Positions 1 through 12,035 of a stretch of DNA of 64,000 bases are shown here, one piece after another (positions within the stretch are counted from its first letter, which is position 1; each line of letters opens with the position of its first letter). The notes under the pieces are model-generated. The model had not been told where the DNA came from. It ran no database searches and was given only the letters and a program-made list of their open reading frames with translations. Origin of the DNA: Harmothoe impar. Lineage: Eukaryota; Annelida; Polychaeta; Phyllodocida; Polynoidae. The stretch lies in NCBI GenBank assembly GCA_947462335.1, contig OX381706.1:16406784-16470783 (forward strand), read 5' to 3'. Position numbers and translations under genes: made by a program.

Positions 1-685
1 CAGAAGTCACACAGAAGTAGCAGCAATGATGCCCATATCCCACCACCTCCCTACATCTGAATCCGCAGAGCACCTGCCTTCACACTAAGCCTTGTCTTAA
101 GTGGTTTCACTCAGCATAGTTAAGATATCACTTTAATCCTCTGGTCATACCATGCTAAAGTGATTTTAAAGCCCCCTTGATATCATGTCCTGCACATAAC
201 TGCAAGATGTATTAAATTATGCTAAAACTGGAAAACTTGTCCTAATCCTTTGATTTGGTTGATAGAGTTGGGGGCCTGGTAGATTGAATTTAAGTGCATC
301 TATAATCATTTCATAGTGCAGGGATCTTATCATTCCAATCTAGTTACCATAAATTCTTGCATATAAGCCACATCCCTAACTTTGACTGATCCTATAAGTT
401 TAACAAGAGGTCTAAAAATTGTTGAATTAGAACTATAGTTTCCTTATATATATTCCCTAATTAAGAAAGTCTATGAACCAATTAGTAAAGTGCTAGCTAA
501 CTCGACTCTTTAAATTCGACTACAGTTTTGGCGTAGCCTATAAACAGCATTATACGCCTGCCCAACCAATTGCGTTGGGTTTTAAAATGAATCATCATAA
601 ATTCAGTACTACTCGTGGCTTCTATGTGAGAATCTGTGGTTATTTTGGATGGTCCGTGACAAATAGAGTGGCTCAACACGTGAGA
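1..685. other. unassigned AT-rich sequence
   Basis: No credible coding region, RNA gene or repeat structure was recognised. The short open frames here lack codon structure or any motif I know. Probably intergenic or intronic. Confidence 0.5.
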
Positions 686-930
686 AGGTACCTTCACGGG
701 GGATTTTTAGTTCTGGTTTTGGCCGCCAGGGGGCATTAGAATGGCAAAATAGTAAAAGATATGCTCAAAAATGCTTTAGGGTACTTTTTTATGGAGAATA
801 CAGTAGTCTTCTTAGAATTATTCCATCTCTAGTGCTAACATTCCATATTTGGAATGTAAATGGAACGTTTTCTATGGGAAATTGGCACATAGCACACTTC
901 CTGGTTGCCATGGAAACCATTCCAAGGTGT
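686..930 (+). repeat. dispersed ~245-bp repeat with RFX X-box-like core, copy 1
   Basis: The repeat begins near a GGGATTTTTAG motif, followed by a GGCCGCCAGGGGGCA block, then an ATTCCATATTTGGAAT near-palindrome, and ends in GGTTGCCATGGAAACC. Two diverged copies occur at about 11,805-12,035 (inverted) and 32,625-32,865 (direct), with the blocks in the same order. The end motif at 904-917, GTTGCCATGGAAAC, fits the X-box bound by RFX transcription factors. No long open frame, poly-A tail or clear TIR is visible, so it is a SINE- or MITE-like short repeat of unknown class. That it is a repeat is seen directly; the RFX link is inference. Confidence 0.7.
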
Positions 931-3900
931 CTAAATGGAATATTTTTGGTGCTAGTCTTTTGAGAATTCCATCAGTAACTCAAAACTGAAAACAGATCTT
1001 GAAAATTCCTCCTAGAACCAAATTTACATTAGATATTTGCATAAATTTGGCCTATTTTTTTGGAAATCTGACATTTTCATCATTTTTAGTGGTTATTATG
1101 GGATACAGTGCATTTAGAGCTTATTTATCATTTTCAGTTATGAGTAACAACCCACGTTTGAGATGTTATTCCCACAAAACTACAAGGAGTATCTTGCTTT
1201 ATGATATCTCATTTTAAAGGGGTGTGACCAGGCACATGGAAAGGGGTACTCAGGGGGGAATTGATGATTAAAGTTTATGTTATGATCTTTAAAATGAGAT
1301 ATGTTTAATTTTTCTCTACTTGAAAAGAAAAGCAAGTCCTAGAGATCTATGCATAGAAAAGCAACGACTTAGAATGCCAGTCGGGATTGATTCATAAAGA
1401 GTGGGGAATAATCATAATTGTCCCTTACCCATTTTCCCCTCAGCCCCACCACCATTCAAGCCCACCTGGGCCCTCACTTAAAGTTCATCTGAGTTAGCCC
1501 CCCTATACAACCCAGACAGGGCCAATTTGGTTATGTTGGTAAATACATAGGGCCATACCTACACAGAGTGGTAATCTAAACACTATTCATCATATATAAT
1601 GAAGACCATGGGGACGAACGCTTCAAGTTACTAGAAGCGATGCAGATCTCATGCAGTCTTAAATTTGCCTACCCGCTGTAATCTTATTGGCTTTCCACAC
1701 TAGATAGATAGTGCAACAAAAATAAACACTCTAATAAGTGCCCTTCACCCTCCCATCCCTTCTATCAGCAACAATTTTAGTGATAGACTTGTAACTGATA
1801 TGTCATATGGGCTCTATCCTCCAACGCAGCGCATGGATGGTTATTTTATCCATAGTGACCTAGTCACAGTTTAATGGAGATTAAGAGAAGTTAAGTCATA
1901 ACTTGTGGTTACATCCGGTTGGGGGCCCCTGGGATAGCTCACACACCATAGCAAAACCCAATACATATTTTAGAACATATACATTCTTGATACATATATG
2001 TACAAGTATAGACCTAAGCTCAAGTGAGAGCTCAAGTAAGTGCACCATTATGATTATTTACCTACATTTAAACAATAATTCTATTATAGAATTAACAATC
2101 TATCATATAAACCCATGATACGTGCCAAGGTAACCTGACTGTAATACTGGTTACAAATCTAATGAATATCATGAAGATGATTATGATTTGTTAAATAAAA
2201 AAAACAAAAAAACACCCTATTTTCCTTCTTCATTTTGTTCTTCTTTTCCTATCTGAATTTATATCCACATACCCCTGTGAACAGTGTCTCAAAGGTTTTT
2301 GTGGGAACTGGCTAAGATTACGGGGGATATACAATTTTAACTGGTAAAGATTACAGGGGATTTCCGACTTTAGAATTACAGGAGATGTGCAATGTGTCTA
2401 GTCACGAGGTGAGTTCATCCCTTCTTGCAATAATGAATTTCAATAAGAAAAGATCCCAATTACCATGCATTCATAAAGATCTCATTCCCATACCCCTGTA
2501 GCCATACCTTTTTTTTTGATGTGGCATTATTTAAAGTCCCTTCCTCAGGTGGTAGTGGCTAATCCTCTGTGCTGGATCCAATTATTTTCTCAGGTCCCCT
2601 CCATCATACAAAAGTGTCCTTAGCTGCCCAGCAGAGCTAGAGCAATTTCCCATCAGTCATTTTAACCATGTACCCAGGGGTCTTTTTAATGGACTCACTA
2701 TAGACCTTTGTTCACAAATGTTTGTTGTTTTTTCATTCACAGATGATTTTTCTTGTTCCCAAAGAAATTCAGCATGTTCTAGATATATAAAACGTTAATT
2801 GTATATGCTGTCTCTCTCATAGATCCTTCAATATCAATGGACAGCATCTTATTCTTTGGGTGTTGGGTTGCGCTTTGTTTATCAACCTCAACGAGAGACA
2901 ATTATGATTATTTCTCAATACTTATATAATGTATTTTGCTGTTTATAAACATATTTATACAATATGTCAACCTATATTTTGAGGGGAAGTATTGGAAATG
3001 CATTCCACTTTATTGTTGAAAAGAGTGAATTAATGAGAAAATAAGATAGAATACCAGAGAAAATAACCTGCCAAGATATTATTAGGTTGCAGTATTTATA
3101 AACCTGCCCCATATACAAGCCTCGTCAAAACACCACTTGAAATCATTATAAGCCCAAGGTTATAGAAGGGGATAAACAGTATGCTGTATCTATAATTATG
3201 TGCTATTCCTGTGAAGAAAGGCAGGTGTATTCAGAGGCTAAGAGAGAGCATAGTACGAGGAGGGGATGGAAATGGATGCAATTGGGGCATTGTCTCGGTT
3301 TCAGTCTGTGTTAGTGTCTCATTAAACTTTGCTGTGCTAATCACTGCATATGTTTCACGCAGAAAGGGCATTCTCTTTCAATACAGGCCATGAGGACTTG
3401 ACAAGTGCTGACTACTGTTGTAGTCTGCAGGTCTTACAGCCACAGAGAGAATCCTCAGAGATGCATGGCAGAAAGGGCCATACATATATAAACATAATTT
3501 GAAGCAGATGGAGCAGTCAGTATAGATAAACAGCGTCTGCCAGTGGGAAGGATTTAAAAAGGGCCAAAGTTGCATGAAAAGACCTCTGTTAATGCTTTTG
3601 GCCATTCTGCTGTCTGAAGAATTGAACATTTATGCTTGTTGCAACCACTCAGTCGGAAAATACTGCTAGAATTAATGCACATAACCACAAAGTGTATGCT
3701 GTTCTGCCAGTCTACTTATCCTCTGGGTAACTTACAGTGACATTGACAAAATATGCACATTGAAACCACTCCCAAGACTTTTAAAAGGAAAGTTTATGTT
3801 CCAAAGATCTCAAAAGCGTTCTAGATGTCATGTCTAGAGTTCTCATTTTTGGCCTTAAATAGCAGGGCCATTACTAATGAAAATTAGAGCCCACTCAGAT

Positions 3901-5171
3901 CAACCTGCAGGCATTTACAAAAGAAGTACCTTGATTTGCTTGAATCCTTTTAGAATCAATAGAAATCTGTGATTACCATGACCGAAAATAAAGGGAAAGT
4001 CTAAGATAATAGATATAGGAATCTATTATGTAATTCCCAAAGGTATTGGGAATTTAAACATTGGTTTAGAAGATTTGTTGACATTTTCATAATATATCAG
4101 ATAACTTGATTAACCAAACATCTTATCAGTTTATCCCAATTAAGATAACATTAATAATTCATTATGATGGTTCTATTTTTTTTAATGTACTTTTATAAGG
4201 TAGCTTTACAGATCAATAAAGGTTATATGGTGATCCATGCCCAATCATGATATGCAAGTCAGGAAATGTCAGATATGGTTAATCCCTGCACTGGAAGCCA
4301 ACCCCACACTAATGCTCTTTGCCTTCTCCCAAGATATTCTCTTCTCATAATACAGGGATTTTAGATAACAGGAGTGAAAAAGAGGTGTCGTCTCACAGAA
4401 TCTAGGGAGCGATCCTTACCTGGCATTTGATGTAAATCCATGAAAAGATACTAAAAGCCTTTGGGGTTACCTTCAAACTAAATGCAATCTATAGTCAGTA
4501 ATCCCATGTGATTTCTTTACTACTGGGCCTCTTTACTGGTGTTGAAAATGGGCGTTCTAGGCTAAGTCTTGGCTATGTCTCAGATCTAACGTAAAACATA
4601 TTTTCGCAGATATAAATGTTCACAAATTTTACAATCTTGCATGTGCTTAAGTTCACAAATCTTGGAGTGAGATATTGTAGAGCCGGCTGAAAAGAGTTGA
4701 GTGCCCCTGCACTTATACACTTCAAGTCCCTTTTACCTCCTGCGCGTATACAGGGACATGCGGTTATAAGTCATTTTAAAGAAAAATTTAGGTTCCAGGG
4801 ATGTCTGAGACCTGCACTCATTTGAGACCCCTGGGCTTCAATGGACCATTACAGTATATGTGGACAGTCGAGGGAAAAGTGTCCTCCAAGGTAAAAACTC
4901 AATAATAAAATTGATGTCATCAGCTTTCCAGTGAAATCTTTTATTAGCAGGTACCACCTCTAGTTTTTGAGCTGGCTCATATGTGTGGTCACTGTCCAAT
5001 CTTAAATGCCAATAAGCTCTATCTCACTTTGTTTTAGAGATATTCCTATCTAATTAGCATAATTATGCTAATTACCAAATATGCAAAAGAAAATTTAACA
5101 TTTGGTCACAGCTTTTGATCTAAAAAAAGTATTTACATTCTGTTTTCAGAATAGAAATCATTGTGGGGCCT
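931..5171. other. long stretch without recognisable genes
   Basis: About 4.2 kb of AT-rich sequence with only short open frames and no known protein motif. Around 2,320-2,390 a TTACRGGGGAT-like word recurs three times, too degenerate to call a tandem array. Single exons of a gene with large introns could be hidden here. Confidence 0.4.
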
Positions 5172-5186
5172 CCCAGCTAACAAAAA

Positions 5187-5378
5187 AACGTTAATTCAAC
5201 GTTTATCTAACATTGATTATAGGTTGTATTAACGTCATGAAATAACGTTAGATTGCAGTGAAAATCGTGGACTCAAACCAACGTTTTCTTAACGTTAATA
5301 TATAGTTGATTTGACGTTGATTTAACGTCAAATAAACATTGATAAAACGTTGATTAACGTGCAGAGAAAAACGTTAGA
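5187..5378. repeat. left AACGTT subterminal array
   Basis: About 190 bases in which AACGTT, TAACGTTA and one-base variants recur every 10-25 bases in both senses, the hexamer being its own reverse complement. The array mirrors 11,580-11,756 near the other end. Such arrays beside a TIR are usually read as transposase-binding sites; that role is inference. Confidence 0.75.
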
Positions 5379-6217
5379 CTGCCCAACCTAAAACTAACCT
5401 TATTTCTGTTGCCATAAACATATTATGAACGTTAATTATAGATCAAGATAAGGTTGAATGAAGGTTGAGAGAATGAAGGTAAATTGGTCAACTTTTATTT
5501 AACCATTACTTAGTAGCTATCTGTCATCAATTTATCAGTATTCCATTCTATGTTCATTTCCCATATCCAAAGGTTTGAGGGAAAACAAGTCCTTCTACTT
5601 CACCCCCAGCATTTTTCCTGGGGGGGGGACTCATGTATTAATACATCAGGGTATTGGGACCAGGTTCTATATGTTTATCCTCTAACTCTACAAAACAGGT
5701 GTCTATGATAAGTTGCATAACAATGCATGTAATAAGCTATTTCTTTTTATATACATTTTGTCAAACTTTATTCTCATATGAAATTCTGATGCTATGGTTG
5801 ATAAAGCATTCATGCTTTCTCATTAAATATAGCTTATTTCAGACAATTATAACGATGAAATCTCAGTGTAGTACAATTATCAGCTAAACTGCCATCTAGT
5901 GAGAGAGATTGAAACCACAAAAACGTTAATTCAACGTTATTTTAACGTTTATTTCATATGAATTCCAATAGCACATGGTGTTTATCTTCCCTATTATCGA
6001 CCATTTGATTTCTGTTGTGCACTGCAAATGTGAACTATACCCAGCTAGCACCTTACATAAAAATAACTAGTAATTTCATGATATCATTTTTCGTTCCCAA
6101 GATGTCACATACGCAAGAAGTTTTTACGTGTCCTTTTGCATGGGTTCTTGATGTAACAATATTTATGTGTATTTTATATAAACACATTCATATAAAAGAG
6201 ACATATTTATCAGTGAT

Positions 6218-9200
6218 ACCTTTGGACTTAACAATAATGGCATATATGACTAGCTGTAAAAGATGTCTAAAACATGTAAATGTAGACACGTCAAAAAGAT
6301 GTGATATGGAGATATCTACAAGCATGGCCTAGGGATGACATTTATACCAGTTTTGAGTATACCCCCTCCCCAGTAGTGATCATAAATCAGATAGGATAAT
6401 TAGGATACCTCTGAGGGAGATTGTAGACATCATATAGTTATGTCCATTTTATGTCAATGTATGACATGTACACAGGCACTCTGCATAGGAAGCAAACACC
6501 TGCTCTGTGAAAGACACTTTGCAGGCATTTTCCATTCCATACTGACACATTTATCCTAGCCAGGAGGCCCAGATGTGATATCAACCCAAAAACAGATTTC
6601 TTCTTATACAATCTCAAAGAACACAGAAAAGGTGTCCACCCATGTGCCTTGGTTATCCAACTATATTTCAACTAGTCACTGTAACACAAGTGACAGCTTA
6701 TATATCACAGAGGAAATTTAGTCCAACCTTGTCCCTCATTGTAGTTTATACAATTAATTTGATCCAACTTTTCAATGAAGAATAACTGAATGCTGATCAA
6801 AATGTGACAGCCTTGCAAAATGAGACCCCTAGTGTTGGAGTTCAGAACTGTAATAGGTCATATTCTGACAAGATTGTGACGTCAAAATAATAGGAGTATG
6901 GATTTATTCCAATATAACATATTTATGACATCACAATCTTATCAGAATATGACATCTATAAGTCGACATTGCTATATCCTATCATAGTTCTGAGCTCCAA
7001 CACTAGGCGTCTCATTTTGCAATGTGATCACATTTTGATCAGCATTCCCCCATTCTTGATTAAAAGTTGGATGAAATCAATTCTATATACTGCAATAAGA
7101 GACAAAATTGGACTAAATTTCTTCAGTAACATTTAATGTGTTACTTGTGTTACAGTGACTTGGTGAATTATAGTTGGACAGCCAAGGCACATAATGGGAC
7201 ACCTTTTCTGTGTCCTTTCAAATTGCATAATAAGAAATTCTGGCTTTGGGCTGATATCACATCTGGGCCTCCTGGCTAGGATAAATGTGTCTGTATGGAA
7301 TGGAAAATGCCTGCAAAGTGTCTTTCACAGAGCAGGTGTATGCTTCCTATGCAGAGTGCCTGTGTACATGTCATACATTGACATAAAATGGACATAACTA
7401 TATGATGTCTACAATCTCTCAGAGTTATCCTAAATACCTTTGGACTTAACAATAATGGCATATATATGACTAGCTGTAAAAGATGTCTAAAACATGTAAA
7501 TGTAGACACGTCAAAAAGATGTGATATGGAGATATCTACAAGCATGGCCTAGGGATGACATTTATACCAGTTTTGAGTATACCCCCTCCCCAGTAGTGAT
7601 CATAAATCAGATAGGATAATTAGGATACCTCTGAGGGAGATTGTAGACATCATATAGTTATGTCCATTTTATGTCAATGTATGACATGTACACAGGCACT
7701 CTGCATAGGAAGCAAACACCTGCTCTGTGAAAGACACTTTGCAGGCATTTTCCATTCCATACTGACACATTTATCCTAGCCAGGAGGCCCAGATGTGATA
7801 TCAACCCAAAACCAGAATTTCTTCTTATACAATCTCAAAGAACACAGAAAAGGTGTCCACCCATGTGCCTTGGTTATCCAACTATATTTCAACAAGTCAC
7901 TGTAACACAAGTGACAGCTTATATATCACAGAGGAAATTTAGTCCAACCTTGTCCCTCATTGTAGTTTATACAATTAATTTGATCCAACTTTTCAATGAA
8001 GAATAACTGAATGCTGATCAAAATGTGACAGCCTTGCAAAATGAGACCCCTAGTGTTGGAGTTCAGAACTGTAATAGGTCATATTCTGACAAGATTATCC
8101 TAAATACCTTTGGACTTAACAATAATGGCATATATATGACTAGCTGTAAAAGATGTCTAAAACATGTGAATGTAGACACGTCAAAAAGATGTGATATGGA
8201 GATATCTACAAGCATGGCCTAGGGATGACATTTATACCAGTTTTGAGTATACCCCCTCCCCAGTAGTGATCATAAATCAGATAGGATAATTAGGATACCT
8301 CTGAGGGAGATTGTAGACATCATATAGTTATGTCCATTTTATGTCAATGTATGACATGTACACAGGCACTCTGCATAGGAAGCAAACACCTGCTCTGTGA
8401 AAGACACTTTGCAGGCATTTTCCATTCCATACTGACACATTTATCCTAGCCAGGAGGCCCAGATGTGATATCAACCCAAAACCAGAATTTCTTCTTATAC
8501 AATCTCAAAGAATACAGAAAAGGTGTCCAACCATGTGCCTTGGTTATCCAACTATATTTCAACTAGTCACTGTAACACAAGTGACACCTTATATATCACA
8601 GAGGAAATTTAGTCCAACCTTGTCCCTCATTGTAGTTTATACAATTAATTTGATCCAACTTTTCAATGAAGAATAACTGAATGCTGATCAAAATGTGACA
8701 GCCTTGCAAAATGAGACCCCTAGTGTTGGAGTTCAAAACTGTAATAGGTCATATTCTGACAAGATTGTGACGTCAAAATAATAGGAGTATGGATTTATTC
8801 CAATATAACATATTTATGACATCACAATCTTATCAGAATATGACATCTATAAGTCGACATTACTATATCCTATCATAGTTCTGAGCTCCAACACTAGGCG
8901 TCTCATTTTGCAATGTGATCACATTTTGATCAGCATTCCCCCATTCTTGATTAAAAGTTGGATGAAATCAATTCTATATACTGCAATAAGAGACAAGATT
9001 GGACTAAATTTCTTCAGTAACATTTAATGTGTTACTTGTGTTACAGTGACTTGGTGAATTATAGTTGGACAGCCAAGGCACATAATGGGACACCTTTTCT
9101 GTGTCCTTTCAAATTGTATAAGAAGAAATTCTGGCTTTGGGCTGATATCAGATCTGGGCCTCCTGGCTAGGATAAATGTGTCTGTATGGAATGGAAAATG

Positions 9201-9295
9201 CCTGCAAAGTGTCTTTCACAGAGCAGGTGTATGCTTCCTATGCAGAGTGCCTGTGTACATGTCATACATTGACATAAAATGGACATAACTATATG
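6218..9295. repeat. forward/reverse ~670-bp units F1-R1-F2-F3-R2
   Basis: The same unit is present as F1 (6,218-6,890), inverted R1 (about 6,925-7,430), F2 (7,436-8,105), F3 (8,106-8,770) and inverted R2 (about 8,814-9,295, continuing after the LINE insertion at 10,687-11,118). F2 and F3 are exact head-to-tail neighbours with a 670-bp period. F1/R1 and F3/R2 each form a near-perfect inverted repeat around a ~40-base spacer rich in AATAATAGGAG. Copies differ by only scattered bases, so the amplification is recent. All short open frames here repeat in every unit and are not genes. Confidence 0.85.
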
Positions 9296-10307
9296 CCCTC
9301 CTAATCCTCTCGAGGCTTCTGCTTTTCTTACTAAGGTTACAAGAGGGTTTAAGAAGACAGAGGTTCCACAGATTTCACTCAGAATTCTAGCTGAGGAAGA
9401 GATCTGTCAACTTACCGAAGCCTATCCCCATGCCTTACAGGTTTACACTGATGGAAGTGTCATGCCAGATACAGGGAGGGCAGGGTCGGCGGCTCTCCAG
9501 CCACACTCCAATCCTCCAGAGGTGTTGGAAGAGCGGGTGTCCAACGGGGCATCCACACTATCCACAGAGCTCCATGCTATTCACATGGCCCTTACTAAAT
9601 GGGACAGGGAGGATTTGGTTATACACACTGACTCCCTTGGCTCTGTTCAGAAGCTTACAAATGGTCCCTCACACAGGCCACTGGCTAGACAGATACAACT
9701 GGCAGCCCTAGACCGTCAGGATCGGGGGCTACTCACTGTATTACATTGGATCCCATCCCATGTGGGTTTGAGGTACAATGATAGGGTTGATGCACTGGCC
9801 AAAGAGGCAGCGCTCCTCCCTACACCTCCAACTAGAACTGCCCACCAATCTAAAAGACAGGTCAAGGCAGCTTTAATGAGGGCAATGACCACAGAATCAG
9901 CTGAAAGGGATGAGTCACGGGGTAATCAAGATCTTCTCTGTAATCCCACATCTCAGTCGAGAGCATGGAATGACCTCATCAGGACATGCGTACCTGCAGT
10001 CCCCCCTCTCCCTCTGAAGTCCTGGCAGTCAGCTGCAACACGTTTTCGCATAGACTATAGGAGATGGGGAGACATCCCAGTCCGCTCCAATTGTGTTGGT
10101 GGAAATGCTCTTTTTTCTGTAGCTCATGTTCTTGTTTCCTGCCCAGCAGCAGACAAAAGAGCAACAGAACATCTAGGCAATCCCAAAACAGTACTACCCC
10201 TTCTATCTGAACGCCTTCAAGCTGTTGAGATAATTAGGAGGGCTTCTGAGGAGGGTTATAAATCACTTGCCCTCTTCTGTAGAGATAACCGGCAGCTTCT
10301 CTGGTGA
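9279..10307 (+). CDS. partial LINE polyprotein: RNase H domain (342-codon open frame)
   Basis: RNase H would degrade the RNA strand of the RNA-DNA hybrid made during retrotransposition. Catalytic positions are visible: D58 in YTDGS, E97 in STELHA, D118 in HTDSLGS, H161 in IPSHVGL and D171 in NDRVDALAKEA, so the active site looks intact. Residues ~220-342 match the usual post-RNase H tail, with RAWND and AHVLVSCP blocks; the zinc-knuckle-like Cys/His set appears incomplete because the second Cys is replaced (NCVGGN). The first five residues (MDITI) come from the host foldback element, not the LINE, so this start codon is accidental. The frame is the 3' end of a larger ORF2 whose endonuclease and RT are absent. 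There are no stops or frameshifts, so insertion is fairly recent. It is unlikely to be an active gene. Confidence 0.85.
   Translation: MDITICPPNPLEASAFLTKVTRGFKKTEVPQISLRILAEEEICQLTEAYPHALQVYTDGSVMPDTGRAGSAALQPHSNPPEVLEERVSNGASTLSTELHAIHMALTKWDREDLVIHTDSLGSVQKLTNGPSHRPLARQIQLAALDRQDRGLLTVLHWIPSHVGLRYNDRVDALAKEAALLPTPPTRTAHQSKRQVKAALMRAMTTESAERDESRGNQDLLCNPTSQSRAWNDLIRTCVPAVPPLPLKSWQSAATRFRIDYRRWGDIPVRSNCVGGNALFSVAHVLVSCPAADKRATEHLGNPKTVLPLLSERLQAVEIIRRASEEGYKSLALFCRDNRQLLW
9284..9295 (+). repeat. 12-bp target-site duplication, left copy
   Basis: CATAACTATATG here is repeated exactly at 10,687-10,698. The uninterrupted R1 unit reads straight through this word into ATGTCTACAATC (about 7,393-7,415), giving an empty-site control. 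Confidence 0.9.
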
Positions 10308-10686
10308 GAAGTGACACCATCAGTGGGTTTAGTTCTATTTGTTGTTTGTCCTGTCATGTGTTTTGTCTCTTGTTATGTGTACCACCAACCATTGCCCCAC
10401 CCCTTTAGGGGAATGGAGCCTCCATAACTCAATTGGACTCCCCTTCCGGAAGTCCTACATTACAGTGTTGTCATTCAGGTGGCACAACTTCAAAATTTTC
10501 AATAGACAGTTTTCCTACTCTTTTCCTTGTCATTTTCTCCTCCTCTTGTCCCCTACATCTCTCCTTTCTGGTTCTGGAGAATCCCCTGTTAGATAATATG
10601 AGTTTCTTCCTTTTGGCACAGCCTATAAATGGCGTTGTGTGCCTGTCTCCACCTTTTCATGGTGAGGGGCTTTAAAACGTACCAAC
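9296..10686 (+). mobile_element. 5'-truncated RNase H-bearing LINE insertion
   Basis: A 1,391-bp insertion interrupts unit R2 and is flanked by the perfect 12-bp duplication CATAACTATATG. It encodes an RNase H domain and a C-terminal tail (stop at 10,305-10,307) followed by a ~380-bp 3' untranslated region. The 3' end (about 10,660-10,686) has no long poly-A. The endonuclease and reverse transcriptase regions are missing, as expected for 5' truncation during target-primed reverse transcription. A C-terminal RNase H fits I-group clades (I, Nimb, Loa, Outcast and relatives); the exact clade is not resolved. Confidence 0.9.
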
Positions 10687-10698
10687 CATAACTATATG
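10687..10698 (+). repeat. 12-bp target-site duplication, right copy
   Basis: Exact repeat of CATAACTATATG at 9,284-9,295. Downstream sequence resumes the interrupted R2 unit (ATGTCTACAATCTCTCAGAG). Confidence 0.9.
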
Positions 10699-11579
10699 AT
10701 GTCTACAATCTCTCAGAGTTATCCTAAATATCCTATCTGATTTATAATCACTACTCGGAGGGGGGTATACTCAGAACTGGTATAAATGTCATCCCTGCAA
10801 CATGTCATGTACATATCTCCATATCACATCTTTTTGACATGTCTAAATATATACGTTTCAGACATGTTTTAGGCCTACAGCTGGTCAATTATATACATCA
10901 TTATTATTAAGTTCAAACATATCGTTGATATGTATTTTTTTAAATGTAAATATACTTATGTAAAATACCCATGCAAAGGGACACGTAAAAACTTCTTGCG
11001 TATGTGACATCTTGGGAACGACAATTGACATCATCCAATGATGTCACAACCAATCAGAAAATGATGTAAAAATGATGTAATTTACATGAGTTTTGCTAGC
11101 TTGGTATGTATAGCATCACGTGATGTCAGGGGGTGCTCTACACCTTGTACTTTGTAAATGTAATATGACTTGGGGCTAAATCTGCCTATATTCCCCATAA
11201 AACCCTTATTGTTTCCAAACAGTGCTAATCCCCATAGGTGAATCAATAAGGGCATTACTACTTAAATAATAATATAAGTTCAGGTTATTTGAACTTCAAG
11301 GGGTACTACTTCTAAATGATTTCAATTTTACCAGAAAATAAATTAAATTATCATGTTGATAAAAGGTAAACAATCAATGCAATTATCAATGTTGCAAGCA
11401 CTATGGCAGAAGTACGCATTGTATAGGCCTTCAGACAAAGTTGTAACAATTATTTCACCAGTTAAGTTAATGTTTTACTGTATTCATACTAATACCATCT
11501 CAGATATCGATTTTATTTTATATTTATCAAACAAAATATATGGTTTAAATACACATTAGTCTATACAAGTTATCCACTG

Positions 11580-11756
11580 AACGTTAATCTAAAGTTAGGA
11601 ACAAAAACGTCATTTACTGAACCTTAATTTAACATCAAATGAACGTTATCTATTTGAGGTTATTACGAAAGGTTAAATTAACGTTAAACTAACGTGTTTC
11701 ATGTCACGTTAGTCAATTAACCTTTAAAAAACGTTGATCAACGTTAGAATAACGTT
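11580..11756. repeat. right AACGTT subterminal array
   Basis: Dense AACGTT words with variants, including ACGTTGATCAACGTTAG, directly inside the right terminus. Counterpart of 5,187-5,378. Confidence 0.75.
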
Positions 11757-11804
11757 TCTTGTTACCTGGCTATCAATCAAATATATTTTTTCTGATCTAG
11801 AATG

Positions 11805-12035
11805 GAAATCATGTTTCCATGGCATGTGCAAAACGCCAAATTAGGCCCAAAAACGTTCTTTTCCATTCCAAATATGGAATGTTTTTTTAACTAAAGATGG
11901 AATCTTTTAATATGGCCTATAATATTCTAATTAAAAAAGTAGTATAGATCGTTTTTTGGTATATTTTGGTCCTTTTTGGCTATATGGAGTCCCCTGGTGC
12001 CCAAGTTTGTACTAAAAATCCCGCACGGATGGCCC
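11805..12035 (-). repeat. dispersed X-box-like repeat, copy 2 (inverted)
   Basis: Read on the minus strand it gives GCGGGATTTTTAGT, then a GGGCACCAGGGGACT block, then ATTCCATATTTGGAATG, then GCCATGGAAACATGA, the same order as at 686-930. It lies just outside the AACGTT element. Its X-box is degraded at the outer side. Confidence 0.65.

Larger units (their letters stand above)
5172..11770. mobile_element. 6.6-kb TIR/foldback element with AACGTT subterminal arrays
   Basis: The left end reads CCCAGCTAACAAAAAAACG and the reverse complement of the right end reads GCCAGGTAACAAGAAACG, an imperfect inverted pair. Immediately inside each end is a dense array of AACGTT-centred words (5,187-5,378 and 11,580-11,756), with a small extra island near 5,920-5,950. 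Further in, 6,040-6,440 is matched in inverse by 10,700-11,118, and the middle consists of forward and reverse copies of a ~670-bp unit. No transposase frame was found; the only protein-like sequence is an inserted LINE fragment. This looks like a non-autonomous, rearranged foldback DNA transposon. Target-site duplications are not clear (left flank CT, right flank TA). The superfamily is unknown to me. Confidence 0.7.

Noticed and set aside
6015..9288. Several 65-105-codon frames at 6,015, 6,438, 7,194, 7,276, 8,025 and 9,085 with near-identical translations
   Set aside because: They repeat because they lie in the F/R units on both strands; no known motif, no support as genes.
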